Origin: Candidatus Saccharimonadota bacterium
Lineage (GTDB): Bacteria > Patescibacteriota > Saccharimonadia > Saccharimonadales > Saccharimonadaceae
Assembly (NCBI GenBank): GCA_030527565.1
Contig: JAUNAO010000033.1
Span: forward strand, 1-6,218
Direction of reading: 5' to 3'
Length of the DNA: 6,218 nucleotides
Below, in pieces: positions 1-5,884 of the stretch. Each line of letters starts with the position of its first letter. Positions within the stretch are counted from its first letter, which is position 1. A model generated the notes under the pieces. That model had not been told where the DNA came from. It made no database searches and worked only from the letters and a program-made list of their open reading frames with translations. The position numbers and the translations under genes are program-made.

Positions 1-72
1 CCCCATCTCATCAAGCCAATCCATTAACGCGTGACAATAAATACAAGTTTTAGTTGAATATACTTTAATCAT
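1..72 (-). CDS. Glutaredoxin-like thiol-disulfide protein (5' fragment, 24 residues)
   Basis: Reading leftward from the ATG at 72-70, the frame stays open to the window edge and gives 24 residues beginning MIKVYSTKTCIYC. The N-terminal beta strand (IKVYS), then T and a CxxC pair (C10-I-Y-C13), followed by a helix-like HALMDWLDEMG, is the classic start of a glutaredoxin/NrdH fold; the two cysteines would be the redox pair that reduces disulfides or ribonucleotide reductase using glutathione or another thiol. The start codon overlaps the stop of the upstream methyltransferase gene as ATGA, so the two are probably co-transcribed, but an extended -10 box also sits 6 nt before this ATG. The rest of the gene, including the cis-Pro loop that would confirm the family, lies outside the window. 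The fold call is fairly firm; the exact subfamily (Grx or NrdH) is open. Confidence 0.8.
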   Translation of the reverse strand, partial: MIKVYSTKTCIYCHALMDWLDEMG

Positions 73-563
73 GAATCCATTATACCATACATCGCAATCC
101 CCGCCGCGACCGAAACGTTAAACGATTCCTTTTGCCCTCGCATCGGGATCTCGACAAACAAATCAATTATATCATACAGTGAATAATCTATCCCGTTCAC
201 CTCTTCCCCTAAAACTAAAACTACACGATCAGAAAACTTTGCCTCACCCAAATTTAACAGAGGTCGTTCCGTAATATTGTTCTCTAATCCAACAACCTGC
301 CATCCCTCTTCCTTTAGCCGCCGAAGATCTGAAATTATATCATGAGACGAATAAATATCCAACATCTCTTCCGCCCCGAGCGCCGTTTTATGAATTTCGC
401 GATCTAATTTATCTCTAATATGTGGTAATAAGTTCTTATCGTGCACCCGTGGCGTATAGCCCGACAATATAACGCGCCAAGCCCCAAACCCCTCCGCCGT
501 CCGAAGGATCGCCCCGACATTATGCGTCGACCGAATATTATGCAGAACTACAATCATTTCCAT
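69..563 (-). CDS. SpoU/TrmH-family RNA 2'-O-ribose methyltransferase
   Basis: This 164-residue protein has the three SPOUT/TrmH signatures in order: motif 1 NIRSTHNVGAILRTA (residues 9-23), with the catalytic-type Arg21; motif 2 VVLVLGEEVNGI (114-125); motif 3 VEIPMRGQKESFNVSVAAG (137-155). These build the trefoil-knot S-adenosylmethionine site, and the family methylates the 2'-hydroxyl of tRNA or rRNA nucleotides as a dimer. It is a bare catalytic domain with no N-terminal L30e-like RNA-binding extension, so the target cannot be named. Motif 1 is TrmH-like rather than TrmL-like, so I give no symbol. In motif 3 Phe148 replaces the more usual Leu. The ATG at 563 gives MEM; the in-frame ATG at 557 is an alternative. 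It starts 23 bp from the divergent tsaC and ends in an ATGA overlap with the glutaredoxin-like gene. Confidence 0.9.
   Translation of the reverse strand: MEMIVVLHNIRSTHNVGAILRTAEGFGAWRVILSGYTPRVHDKNLLPHIRDKLDREIHKTALGAEEMLDIYSSHDIISDLRRLKEEGWQVVGLENNITERPLLNLGEAKFSDRVVLVLGEEVNGIDYSLYDIIDLFVEIPMRGQKESFNVSVAAGIAMYGIMDS
79..87 (-). promoter_or_regulatory. Extended -10 promoter for the glutaredoxin-like gene
   Basis: On the minus strand the bases read TGG-TATAAT, then six bases (GGATTC), then the ATG at 72. TATAAT is a perfect -10 hexamer and the TG one base upstream is the extended -10 element. The distance puts the expected transcription start at or next to the A of the start codon. The box lies in the last codons of the upstream methyltransferase gene (Y-G-I-M-D-S). 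The same bases could give a weak GGA ribosome site 3 nt from the ATG, but that spacing is too short. No clear -35 was seen. Function is inferred from position and from repetition of the pattern elsewhere in the window. Confidence 0.55.
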
Positions 564-569
564 AAAAAT

Positions 570-575
570 ATGATA
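570..575 (-). promoter_or_regulatory. Candidate -10 box of the methyltransferase gene, overlapping the tsaC promoter
   Basis: On the minus strand TATCAT (five of six matches to TATAAT) is followed by six bases (ATTTTT) and the ATG at 563, the same spacing as the other start-proximal boxes here. There is no TG extension. An alternative -10, TATTAT at 580-575, would give a leader of a few bases. Both overlap the forward TATAAT at 574-579. No Shine-Dalgarno is visible before this ATG. The weakest of the promoter calls. Confidence 0.35.
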
Positions 576-579
576 TAAT
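571..579 (+). promoter_or_regulatory. Extended -10 promoter of tsaC, leaderless geometry
   Basis: TGA-TATAAT is a perfect extended -10 element, and seven bases separate it from the ATG at 587, so RNA would be expected to begin at or within a base of the start codon. The stretch before the ATG is A/T-rich and has no purine-rich ribosome site. The region 17 bp upstream, where a -35 would lie, falls in the opposing methyltransferase gene and does not resemble TTGACA. The nine-base box and the seven-base spacer are repeated exactly before leuS. Confidence 0.65.
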
Positions 580-586
580 AAATCTT

Positions 587-1087
587 ATGAAAAAGCAAAT
601 CCTAAAATCTCTCAAAAACAACGAAATCGCAACCGTCCCAACCGAAACCGTCGAAGGATTTGCTATTCTTTTAAATTCCGAACTGGCCCTAAAAGAACTT
701 ATGAGTTTCAAAAACCGCGACTTTAATTCCGGCAAAATTTTTACCCTCGTTCCCGCCTCGCCCGAAGAAATTGAAAAATATGCCATCATCCCCGACTCCG
801 CAAAACCCCTCATCGAAAAATATGTCCCAGGCGAACTCACCCTCATCCTCCCGAAAAACCCAGATTTCAAACATCCTTATTACGATCATTTCAATACTAT
901 CGGCATCCGCATTCCGAACCACCCACTTTTCGAAGAACTTCTACCAGAATCCGGCGCCCTAATCCTTACTTCCGCAAACAAACGCGGAGAAACTCCAAAA
1001 TCCTATGGCAAAAAACCTTCCACAATTATCGATTTTACTAGCGAAACCCCTAAAATCATTCGCCAAGGCGACCTAAAAGTGATATAA
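587..1087 (+). CDS. tsaC: Threonylcarbamoyl-AMP synthase family protein (TsaC/YrdC/Sua5), short form
   Basis: The 166-residue protein is a YrdC-domain protein; the family joins threonine, bicarbonate and ATP into threonylcarbamoyl-AMP, the first step of t6A37 formation in ANN-decoding tRNAs. Visible family motifs: PTETVEG (18-24; usual form PTETVYG), the basic KxR motif K42-N-R44 with K50 downstream, PGELTLILP (81-89), IGIRIPNHP (105-113), LTSANKRG (127-134; usual form TSANxSG) and PSTIIDF (144-150). It is shorter than the roughly 190 residues of E. coli TsaC: the stretch between SAN and PSTIID, normally holding the FG..VD.ILDGG segment, is cut to about ten residues. Tyr-to-Glu in PTETVYG and Ser-to-Arg in SANxSG are further departures, so activity is likely but not certain. 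It is strikingly G-poor and C-rich for a coding strand. Its stop codon lies inside the leuS promoter box. Confidence 0.85.
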   Translation: MKKQILKSLKNNEIATVPTETVEGFAILLNSELALKELMSFKNRDFNSGKIFTLVPASPEEIEKYAIIPDSAKPLIEKYVPGELTLILPKNPDFKHPYYDHFNTIGIRIPNHPLFEELLPESGALILTSANKRGETPKSYGKKPSTIIDFTSETPKIIRQGDLKVI

Positions 1088-1088
1088 T
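1080..1088 (+). promoter_or_regulatory. Extended -10 promoter of leuS embedded in the tsaC stop codon
   Basis: TGA-TATAAT followed by seven bases (ATACCCT) and the ATG at 1096: the same box and spacing as before tsaC. TATAAT spans 1083-1088 and contains the TAA stop of tsaC (1085-1087), so one hexamer serves as both -10 box and translation stop. Only 8 bp separate the two genes and no Shine-Dalgarno is present, although internal operon genes normally need one. No convincing -35 at the usual distance. Confidence 0.65.
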
Positions 1089-1095
1089 ATACCCT

Positions 1096-3435
1096 ATGGA
1101 TAGATACGAACCACTCAAAATTGAAGAAAAATGGCAAAAAATTTGGGAAAAAACCGAGGCTTTTAAGGCTACCGAAAAAGACGGCACGCCAAAAATGTTC
1201 CTCGCCGAGATGTTCCCTTACCCTTCCGGTGCCGGTCTTCATGTTGGGCACGTTCGTAACTTCACTATCGTCGACGTCCTCGCTCGCTTTTTTAACCAGC
1301 AAGGCCTAAACGTTCTCCGTCCATTCGGCTACGACACCTTCGGTCTTCCTGCTGAAAATTACGCGATCAAAACCGGAACCGCCCCACAAGAAATCACGAA
1401 AGTCAACATCGCGAACTTCCGCAAACAGGCAAAACGCCTTGGCTACGCAATCGACTGGTCGCGTGAAGTTAATACTTCCGATCCTGAATACTACCGCTGG
1501 ACCCAGTGGTGCTTCTTACAACTTTACAAAAAAGGCTTGGCTTACCAAAAGGAATCCTACCAATGGTGGTGCCCAGAAGACCAAACCGTTCTCGCGAACG
1601 AACAGGTCGAAAACGGAAAATGTTGGCGCTGTGGACACGAAGTCGAAAAGAAAAAGATGAAACAATGGTTCTTCAAGATTACTGAATATGCGGATGAACT
1701 TCTCGACGAAATCGACAACCTCGAATGGCCAGAAAAAATTAAAACCATGCAGAAAAACTGGATCGGCCGCTCGGTCGGAGCCGAAATAGACTTTAAAGTA
1801 ATGTCAGCTAGCGGGCATCCGCAGTTACGACGAGGACGAAGCGACGAGCCCCGTAACGACGGGAGCGAGGAGCGTCCGCTAGACGATATTACTTTAAAAG
1901 TCTTTACTACTAGACCAGATACGATTTTAGGCGCAACCTTCCTTGTTGTTGCTCCGGAGCACAAAGACCTCGAAGCTTTAACGACCGATGACACGCGCGA
2001 AAAAGTTCTCGCTTATAAAGCCGCGGCTCTGAAAAAATCCGAAATCGAACGCCAAGAAAACAAAGAAAAAACCGGCGTCTTTACCGGTTCCTACGCCGAA
2101 AATCCTGCAACAAAAGAAAAAATTCCAGTCTACGTAGCCGACTACGTCCTCGCCGGATACGGAACCGGCGCGATCATGGCCGTCCCAGCCTACGACGACC
2201 GCGACCGCGAATTCGCTGAAAAGTTCGATCTTCCAGTCGTCGAAGCCGAACTTATCGACCGCGATCTCTACGGCACCCCGAAAACAACTTACCGTATGCG
2301 CGACTGGCTAATTTCCCGCCAGCGCTACTGGGGCTGCCCAATCCCAATCGCCTATGACAAAGACGGCAACCCGCACCCTATCCCAGAAGACCAGCTCCCA
2401 GTCTTAATCCCAGAAGTCGAGGACTACAAACCTTCCGGCGACGGCCGCTCTGCTCTCGCGAAAGCGACCGATTGGCTAAAGGTGACGATTAATGGCGAAG
2501 AAATGACCCGCGAAACCGACACGCTGGACGGCTATGCCTGCTCTTCTTGGTACCTCTGGCGCTACGCTAGCCCACGCGACGAAAAAGCCGCTTGGGATCA
2601 AGATGCCGTGAAATACTGGGAGCCGCTCGACTATTATTGTGGCGGCGACCATGCCGTTGCCCATCTCCTCTACATCCGCTTCTGGTGTAAATTCTTTGCC
2701 GATCTCGGCTTCCTCCCATTCCGTGAACCAGTCAAACGCCTCCTCTACAACGGCTACATTAATGCTCCAGACGGAAAAAAGATGAGCAAAAGTAAAGGCA
2801 ACGTGATCGACCCGCTCGACGTAATTAACGATGGCTACGGCGCTGACACTCTCCGAACTTACGAAATGTTTATCGGCCCATACGACCAAGACGCAGCTTG
2901 GGATCCTCGCTCCGTCGGTGGCGTTTATCGCTTCTTGAATCGCTGTTATAATCTCTGCTTTGTGAACGAATTAAACGGCAACGACGAAGAAACTCGCGTT
3001 ATCCGTAACAAAACCATCAAAAAGGTCACCGAAGATATCCATCGTTACAATTTCAACACCGCTGTCGCGGCTTTGATGGAATACGTCAACGAACTCTATA
3101 AAGTCGGCGCAACAAACGAAGATGTTGCAACGCTCGCAAAACTCTTAAAACCTTTTGCGCCACATCTCGCTTCCGAAATGCTTGAAAAACTAAATACGAC
3201 CGACGAATGGCCAAAATGGGACGAGAAATATCTCGCATCCGACACCGTCGAAATTATTGTTCAGGTCAACGGCAAGCTCCGCGCAAAATTAACGATCAAC
3301 AAATCCGATTTAGAGGACGAAGAAAAAGTCATAAACCTCGCCCTCACCGACGAAAAAGTCAAAAAATTCACCGAATCCGGCATTAAGAAAACTATCTTCG
3401 TTCCTCGCGCTAAGATTCTTAATCTCGTTGTATAA
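1096..3435 (+). CDS. leuS: Leucyl-tRNA synthetase (class I), with editing domain
   Basis: The 779-residue protein charges tRNA-Leu with leucine in the cytoplasm. Seen in order: PYPSGAGLHVGH with the HIGH-type HVGH at 49-52; a zinc-knuckle-like segment with C159, C176 and C179 (WCPEDQTVLANEQV, then CWRCG); the CP1 editing domain with TTRPDT at 271-276 and YDDRD at 366-370, keeping the two Asp of the editing pocket (usual form HDxRD); YRMRDWLISRQRYWG; RETDTLDGYACSSWY; KMSKS at 562-566; the anticodon-binding helical region; and a C-terminal VQVNGKLRAK domain. It is shorter than E. coli LeuRS (860). About 40 residues normally between the editing Asp motif and YRLRDW, holding an NSGxFxG segment, are missing, and the CPxCGG knuckle before RETDT is absent. 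Conversely, residues 236-265 include about 24 extra residues from a palindromic insertion. Its 3' end overlaps the convergent glycosyltransferase by 17 bp. Confidence 0.98.
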   Translation: MDRYEPLKIEEKWQKIWEKTEAFKATEKDGTPKMFLAEMFPYPSGAGLHVGHVRNFTIVDVLARFFNQQGLNVLRPFGYDTFGLPAENYAIKTGTAPQEITKVNIANFRKQAKRLGYAIDWSREVNTSDPEYYRWTQWCFLQLYKKGLAYQKESYQWWCPEDQTVLANEQVENGKCWRCGHEVEKKKMKQWFFKITEYADELLDEIDNLEWPEKIKTMQKNWIGRSVGAEIDFKVMSASGHPQLRRGRSDEPRNDGSEERPLDDITLKVFTTRPDTILGATFLVVAPEHKDLEALTTDDTREKVLAYKAAALKKSEIERQENKEKTGVFTGSYAENPATKEKIPVYVADYVLAGYGTGAIMAVPAYDDRDREFAEKFDLPVVEAELIDRDLYGTPKTTYRMRDWLISRQRYWGCPIPIAYDKDGNPHPIPEDQLPVLIPEVEDYKPSGDGRSALAKATDWLKVTINGEEMTRETDTLDGYACSSWYLWRYASPRDEKAAWDQDAVKYWEPLDYYCGGDHAVAHLLYIRFWCKFFADLGFLPFREPVKRLLYNGYINAPDGKKMSKSKGNVIDPLDVINDGYGADTLRTYEMFIGPYDQDAAWDPRSVGGVYRFLNRCYNLCFVNELNGNDEETRVIRNKTIKKVTEDIHRYNFNTAVAALMEYVNELYKVGATNEDVATLAKLLKPFAPHLASEMLEKLNTTDEWPKWDEKYLASDTVEIIVQVNGKLRAKLTINKSDLEDEEKVINLALTDEKVKKFTESGIKKTIFVPRAKILNLVV
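1789..1902 (+). repeat. In-frame palindromic repeat element inside leuS
   Basis: The arms at 1789-1814 and 1876-1902 are inverted copies: 23 of 27 aligned positions match, with one single-base gap and three mismatches. The innermost matched part is CTAGCGG / CCGCTAG. Inside lie GTTACG (1824-1829) / CGTAAC (1851-1856) and a hairpin CCCGT-AACG-ACGGG (1850-1863), plus a rough direct repeat of GTWACGACG followed by GAG/GCG-rich bases. The inner part (about 1804-1884) encodes a hydrophilic, Arg/Asp/Glu/Ser-rich linker that other LeuRS lack. The interior is G-rich (about 27 G to 20 C over 1811-1880) whereas the flanking strand is C-rich. The length is a multiple of three and the frame is kept. It resembles the protein-coding palindromic elements of Rickettsia in type, not in recognised sequence. 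No transposase is nearby; I saw no second copy in the window. Confidence 0.75.
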
Positions 3436-4681
3436 CTTTATTATAAATATTTATAAACTGATCAAGAGTTTTCTCAAAATCATGTTCATGCGCAATTTCA
3501 ATCGATTTAACAGAGAAGCGCTCCTGAAGTTTTCCATCTTCTAAAATCATAGTCACGCGTTCCGCAATCATAGATTTAACATCAAAATTCTTAGTCGCAT
3601 CTTTCTTAATCAAAAAACCATTCTCATTATTTCGACAAACTTCCGCTACCGCTCCCGCATCCACCGCAACAAGTGGCAATCCAGTCGCCGCCGCCTCAAT
3701 CAAAACAATCCCCTGCGTCTCAATCTCGCTTGCAGTTACAAAAACATCACCAATTTTATACAATTCATACAAATCCGGCGGCAACACCCGCCCCAAAAAC
3801 CTTACTGACTCCGGAATTCCGAGCCGTCCCGCTTCCGCCTCAAGCCTAAGTCGATCAACCCCATCCCCAACCACAACCAAAACCGCTTCCGGCAATTTTT
3901 CTAAAACTTTCGCAAATGCCGAAACTACCGTCCCAACCTTCTTCTCCGGATCAACCCGCCCAACATACAGCGCAACTGGCACGCCCATAGGAATTTTATA
4001 TTTCTTATAAATCTCCGCTGAGGCCTTGCCGGGTTTAAAACTCGACAAATCCACCCCATTCGAAACCGCCTGAATCGAAACCTTAAACTCCCGCCCTTTG
4101 AGTAGTTCATCAATCGCCATTTTCGTTGGCATCGTCACAAAATCACTTTTTCCATGCCGATAAATAAAGAATTTCTCAAGCCCCGAAACTACTGGCTTCT
4201 TCAAAAACTTCGGCAACTTCAGCGGATCCGTCAAAACATCCGGCCGATTATGTTCAGTCGTAACGACCGGAATCCCGCGTCGCTTCGCATAAAAAACCAC
4301 GCTCATCCCAATCATATCCGAAACCTGCACATGTACGACATCTGGCGAAAACTTATCTAAAATCTTTTTAATTTCTCGCCCCGGGAAAACCGAAATTTTA
4401 AATCCGTGTTTATAAAACAAATGCGGCAGCCGCAATCCTAAAAATTTTTTCTTTTCCGGCACGTCATGAATCTGATCCGGATAAACTTTTATTTCGGTTG
4501 ATTTCAAATAACAAGTTTTCACACCATCAACCGTCCGCGCATAACTTCGTCCAGTCTGCGACGGACACAAAACCAGAACTTCATGTCCTCGCTCCGCTAG
4601 TCCAACCGCCAAATTATGTGAAAATACTGCCACCCCGTTTATCATTGGGTAATAAACGGCCGTCGCAATCACAATTTTCAT
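3419..4681 (-). CDS. Glycosyltransferase family 4 (GT-B fold)
   Basis: The 420-residue protein starts with the glycine-rich GT-B acceptor-side motif MKIVIATAVYYPMINGVAVFS, followed by HNLAVGLAERGHEVLVL. DVVHVQVSDMIG (114-125) and TTEHNRPD (141-148) follow, then AVSNGVDLSSFKP (205-217), the donor-domain strand ALYVGRVDPEKK (237-248), VVVGDGVDRLRLE (269-281), VRFLGRV (293-299) and the EX7E motif E321 to E329 in ETQGIVLIEAAATG. These define a retaining GT4 enzyme that moves a sugar from a nucleotide donor. The N-terminal half resembles enzymes that glycosylate diacylglycerol or phosphatidylinositol, so a glycolipid role is plausible but not shown. No signal peptide or membrane span, so probably peripheral on the inner membrane face. 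The ATG directly follows the TAG of the S41 protease gene. Its last codons overlap the 3' end of leuS on the other strand. Confidence 0.92.
   Translation of the reverse strand: MKIVIATAVYYPMINGVAVFSHNLAVGLAERGHEVLVLCPSQTGRSYARTVDGVKTCYLKSTEIKVYPDQIHDVPEKKKFLGLRLPHLFYKHGFKISVFPGREIKKILDKFSPDVVHVQVSDMIGMSVVFYAKRRGIPVVTTEHNRPDVLTDPLKLPKFLKKPVVSGLEKFFIYRHGKSDFVTMPTKMAIDELLKGREFKVSIQAVSNGVDLSSFKPGKASAEIYKKYKIPMGVPVALYVGRVDPEKKVGTVVSAFAKVLEKLPEAVLVVVGDGVDRLRLEAEAGRLGIPESVRFLGRVLPPDLYELYKIGDVFVTASEIETQGIVLIEAAATGLPLVAVDAGAVAEVCRNNENGFLIKKDATKNFDVKSMIAERVTMILEDGKLQERFSVKSIEIAHEHDFEKTLDQFINIYNKVIQRD
3441..3456. repeat. Perfect 16-bp A/T palindrome at the leuS/glycosyltransferase convergence
   Basis: TTATAAATATTTATAA equals its own reverse complement and starts 6 bp after the leuS stop, within the last codons of the glycosyltransferase gene. 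All pairs are A-T and there is no U-tract after a GC stem, so it is not a standard intrinsic terminator. It is the only symmetrical sequence I see where two converging transcripts would meet. It may be chance in A/T-rich coding DNA. Confidence 0.3.
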
Positions 4682-5878
4682 CTAAATTCCTTTCGCCGCA
4701 TCCATCTGCGGATCGCGCATCAAATTAATATCTTCCGCCGTCATCGTGACTTCAACATCTGGCGCAATCCCTTCATTATTGATCGAGCGGTCATTCGGCG
4801 TATACCATTCTGCCGTCGTCACCTTCAAAGTCCCACCGTCAGACAAATCAAGCAGTGTCTGGACAACACCTTTCCCAAAAGTCCTCTCGCCCAAAATCGT
4901 CGCCTTCCCGTAATCCTGCAATGCGCCCGCAACAATTTCCGATGCCGAAGCCGTCGAAGCATTGACGAGAACGACCGTCTTCATATCTCTAAGAATCGCC
5001 TTTCCGGATGCCGTCGAAGTCGTCGTATTCCCATAATGTAACGATTTCTGCACTAAAATCTTCTGTCCATCCAACCACAAACTAAGCAAATCCTGTGCCG
5101 CCGAAACATACCCACCACCATTCCCGCGCAAATCCAAAATCACTTTATCAATTCCTTTATTCGAAAACTCGCTAGCAATTTTCTGGACCGCCGTTCCAGT
5201 ATCCTTATCAAACCGCGTCACCGTTACAATCGCCGTCGAACCATCATACTCAACATACGCCGAGACATTGTTAATCTCTTCCCGCGTCATTGTGAATGTT
5301 TTTTCTTCACCATTCCGCACCATCGTCACTGTTACTTCCGTTCCCGCATCGCCTTTAATCCGCGACGAAATTTCATTCGCCGACATCTCATAAACTTCTT
5401 CGCCATTCACTTTATAAATAATATCCCCAACCATCACCCCCGCTCGAAGCGCTGGGTTATCCGGCAAAACTCGGAGAATCCGCACATATCCATCTCGGAG
5501 CCCCATCTCAACTCCAATCCCCGCCCCAACATTGCCATGTAAATCATCATAAAAATCCGCGCTATCCTCTTCGTTCATGTAAGCCGTATAAATATCCCCG
5601 AGTGCCTCCACCATTCCAGTTTTCGCTCCGTCAATAATCACATCAACTGGCACTTCTCCATTATAAGAACTTTTGAGCTCCGAATAAACTTCATCAAGCG
5701 ACGACCAGTCAACTTCATATTTCGTCGAACTAGACGAAAATCCAAAATACGGCGCAAACCCCGAAAACCAATTATCAAAATTCGCCCCAATTACACCCCC
5801 AACTACCGCCATTACCGCCCCAATAACAATCGCATTACCGAGACTTGTCTTTTTTTCTTCCCACTTCTTCTTATTCAT
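4682..5878 (-). CDS. Membrane-anchored S41-family (C-terminal processing) PDZ serine protease
   Basis: The 398-residue protein has a short Lys-rich N-terminus, one hydrophobic segment at about 14-32 (signal anchor, no obvious cleavage or lipobox) and then an extracytoplasmic portion. A helical N-terminal S41 region follows (about 58-112, with GMVEALGDIYTAYM), then a PDZ domain (about 113-200; GIGVEMG, AGVMVGDIIYKVNGE) that binds substrate C-termini, then the protease core. The catalytic dyad is visible: S311 in STASASEIVAGAL and K336 in TFGKGVVQ, 25 residues apart as in Tsp and CtpB, with Q340 four residues later. DLRGNGGG (249-256) is the conserved core strand and turn. Such enzymes trim or degrade envelope proteins and can act on wall hydrolases or their regulators. 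The gene follows a CHAP hydrolase gene after 30 bp and abuts the glycosyltransferase (TAG then ATG). It has its own start-proximal -10 box and no usable Shine-Dalgarno (AGAAG is only 1 nt from the ATG). Confidence 0.95.
   Translation of the reverse strand: MNKKKWEEKKTSLGNAIVIGAVMAVVGGVIGANFDNWFSGFAPYFGFSSSSTKYEVDWSSLDEVYSELKSSYNGEVPVDVIIDGAKTGMVEALGDIYTAYMNEEDSADFYDDLHGNVGAGIGVEMGLRDGYVRILRVLPDNPALRAGVMVGDIIYKVNGEEVYEMSANEISSRIKGDAGTEVTVTMVRNGEEKTFTMTREEINNVSAYVEYDGSTAIVTVTRFDKDTGTAVQKIASEFSNKGIDKVILDLRGNGGGYVSAAQDLLSLWLDGQKILVQKSLHYGNTTTSTASGKAILRDMKTVVLVNASTASASEIVAGALQDYGKATILGERTFGKGVVQTLLDLSDGGTLKVTTAEWYTPNDRSINNEGIAPDVEVTMTAEDINLMRDPQMDAAKGI
4688..4693 (-). promoter_or_regulatory. Shine-Dalgarno of the glycosyltransferase gene
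   Basis: On the minus strand AAAGGA lies six bases (ATTTAG) before the ATG at 4681, inside the last codons of the protease gene (A-K-G-I-stop). This is a normal anti-16S match and spacing, and it supports this start. No TATAAT-like box sits at leaderless distance here, unlike the neighbouring genes, so this gene most likely depends on readthrough and translational coupling from the protease. Confidence 0.7.
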
Positions 5879-5884
5879 TCTTCT

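Noticed and set aside
69..71. TGA recoding to Gly or Trp
   Set aside because: TGA ends the methyltransferase exactly at the ATGA overlap with the next gene. I saw no TGA needed inside any gene, and Trp and Gly use standard codons.
538..1302. Minus-strand frames of 77-110 codons across tsaC and the leuS start
   Set aside because: Shadows of tsaC and leuS: low complexity (F/S/R-rich), no start signals, and overlapping clearly recognisable domains.
1801..1890. Insertion in leuS as an assembly error, frameshift or intein
   Set aside because: The length is a multiple of three, both flanks continue in the correct frame with conserved residues, and it is far too short and lacks motifs for an intein. 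The ordered palindrome argues for a real element.
1557..1994. 145-codon minus-strand frame spanning the leuS palindrome
   Set aside because: The palindrome opens several frames at once. leuS itself reads through with full flanking motifs, and the antisense product has no family features.
2476..2889. 137-codon open frame on the minus strand inside leuS
   Set aside because: It lies wholly antisense to conserved LeuRS motifs including KMSKS, has no recognisable domain, and such frames are expected from the C-rich codon bias.
3441..3456. A/T palindrome as a bidirectional intrinsic terminator
   Set aside because: No G-C pairs in the stem, no loop in the perfect palindrome and no clean T-tract on either side, so I list it only as a repeat.
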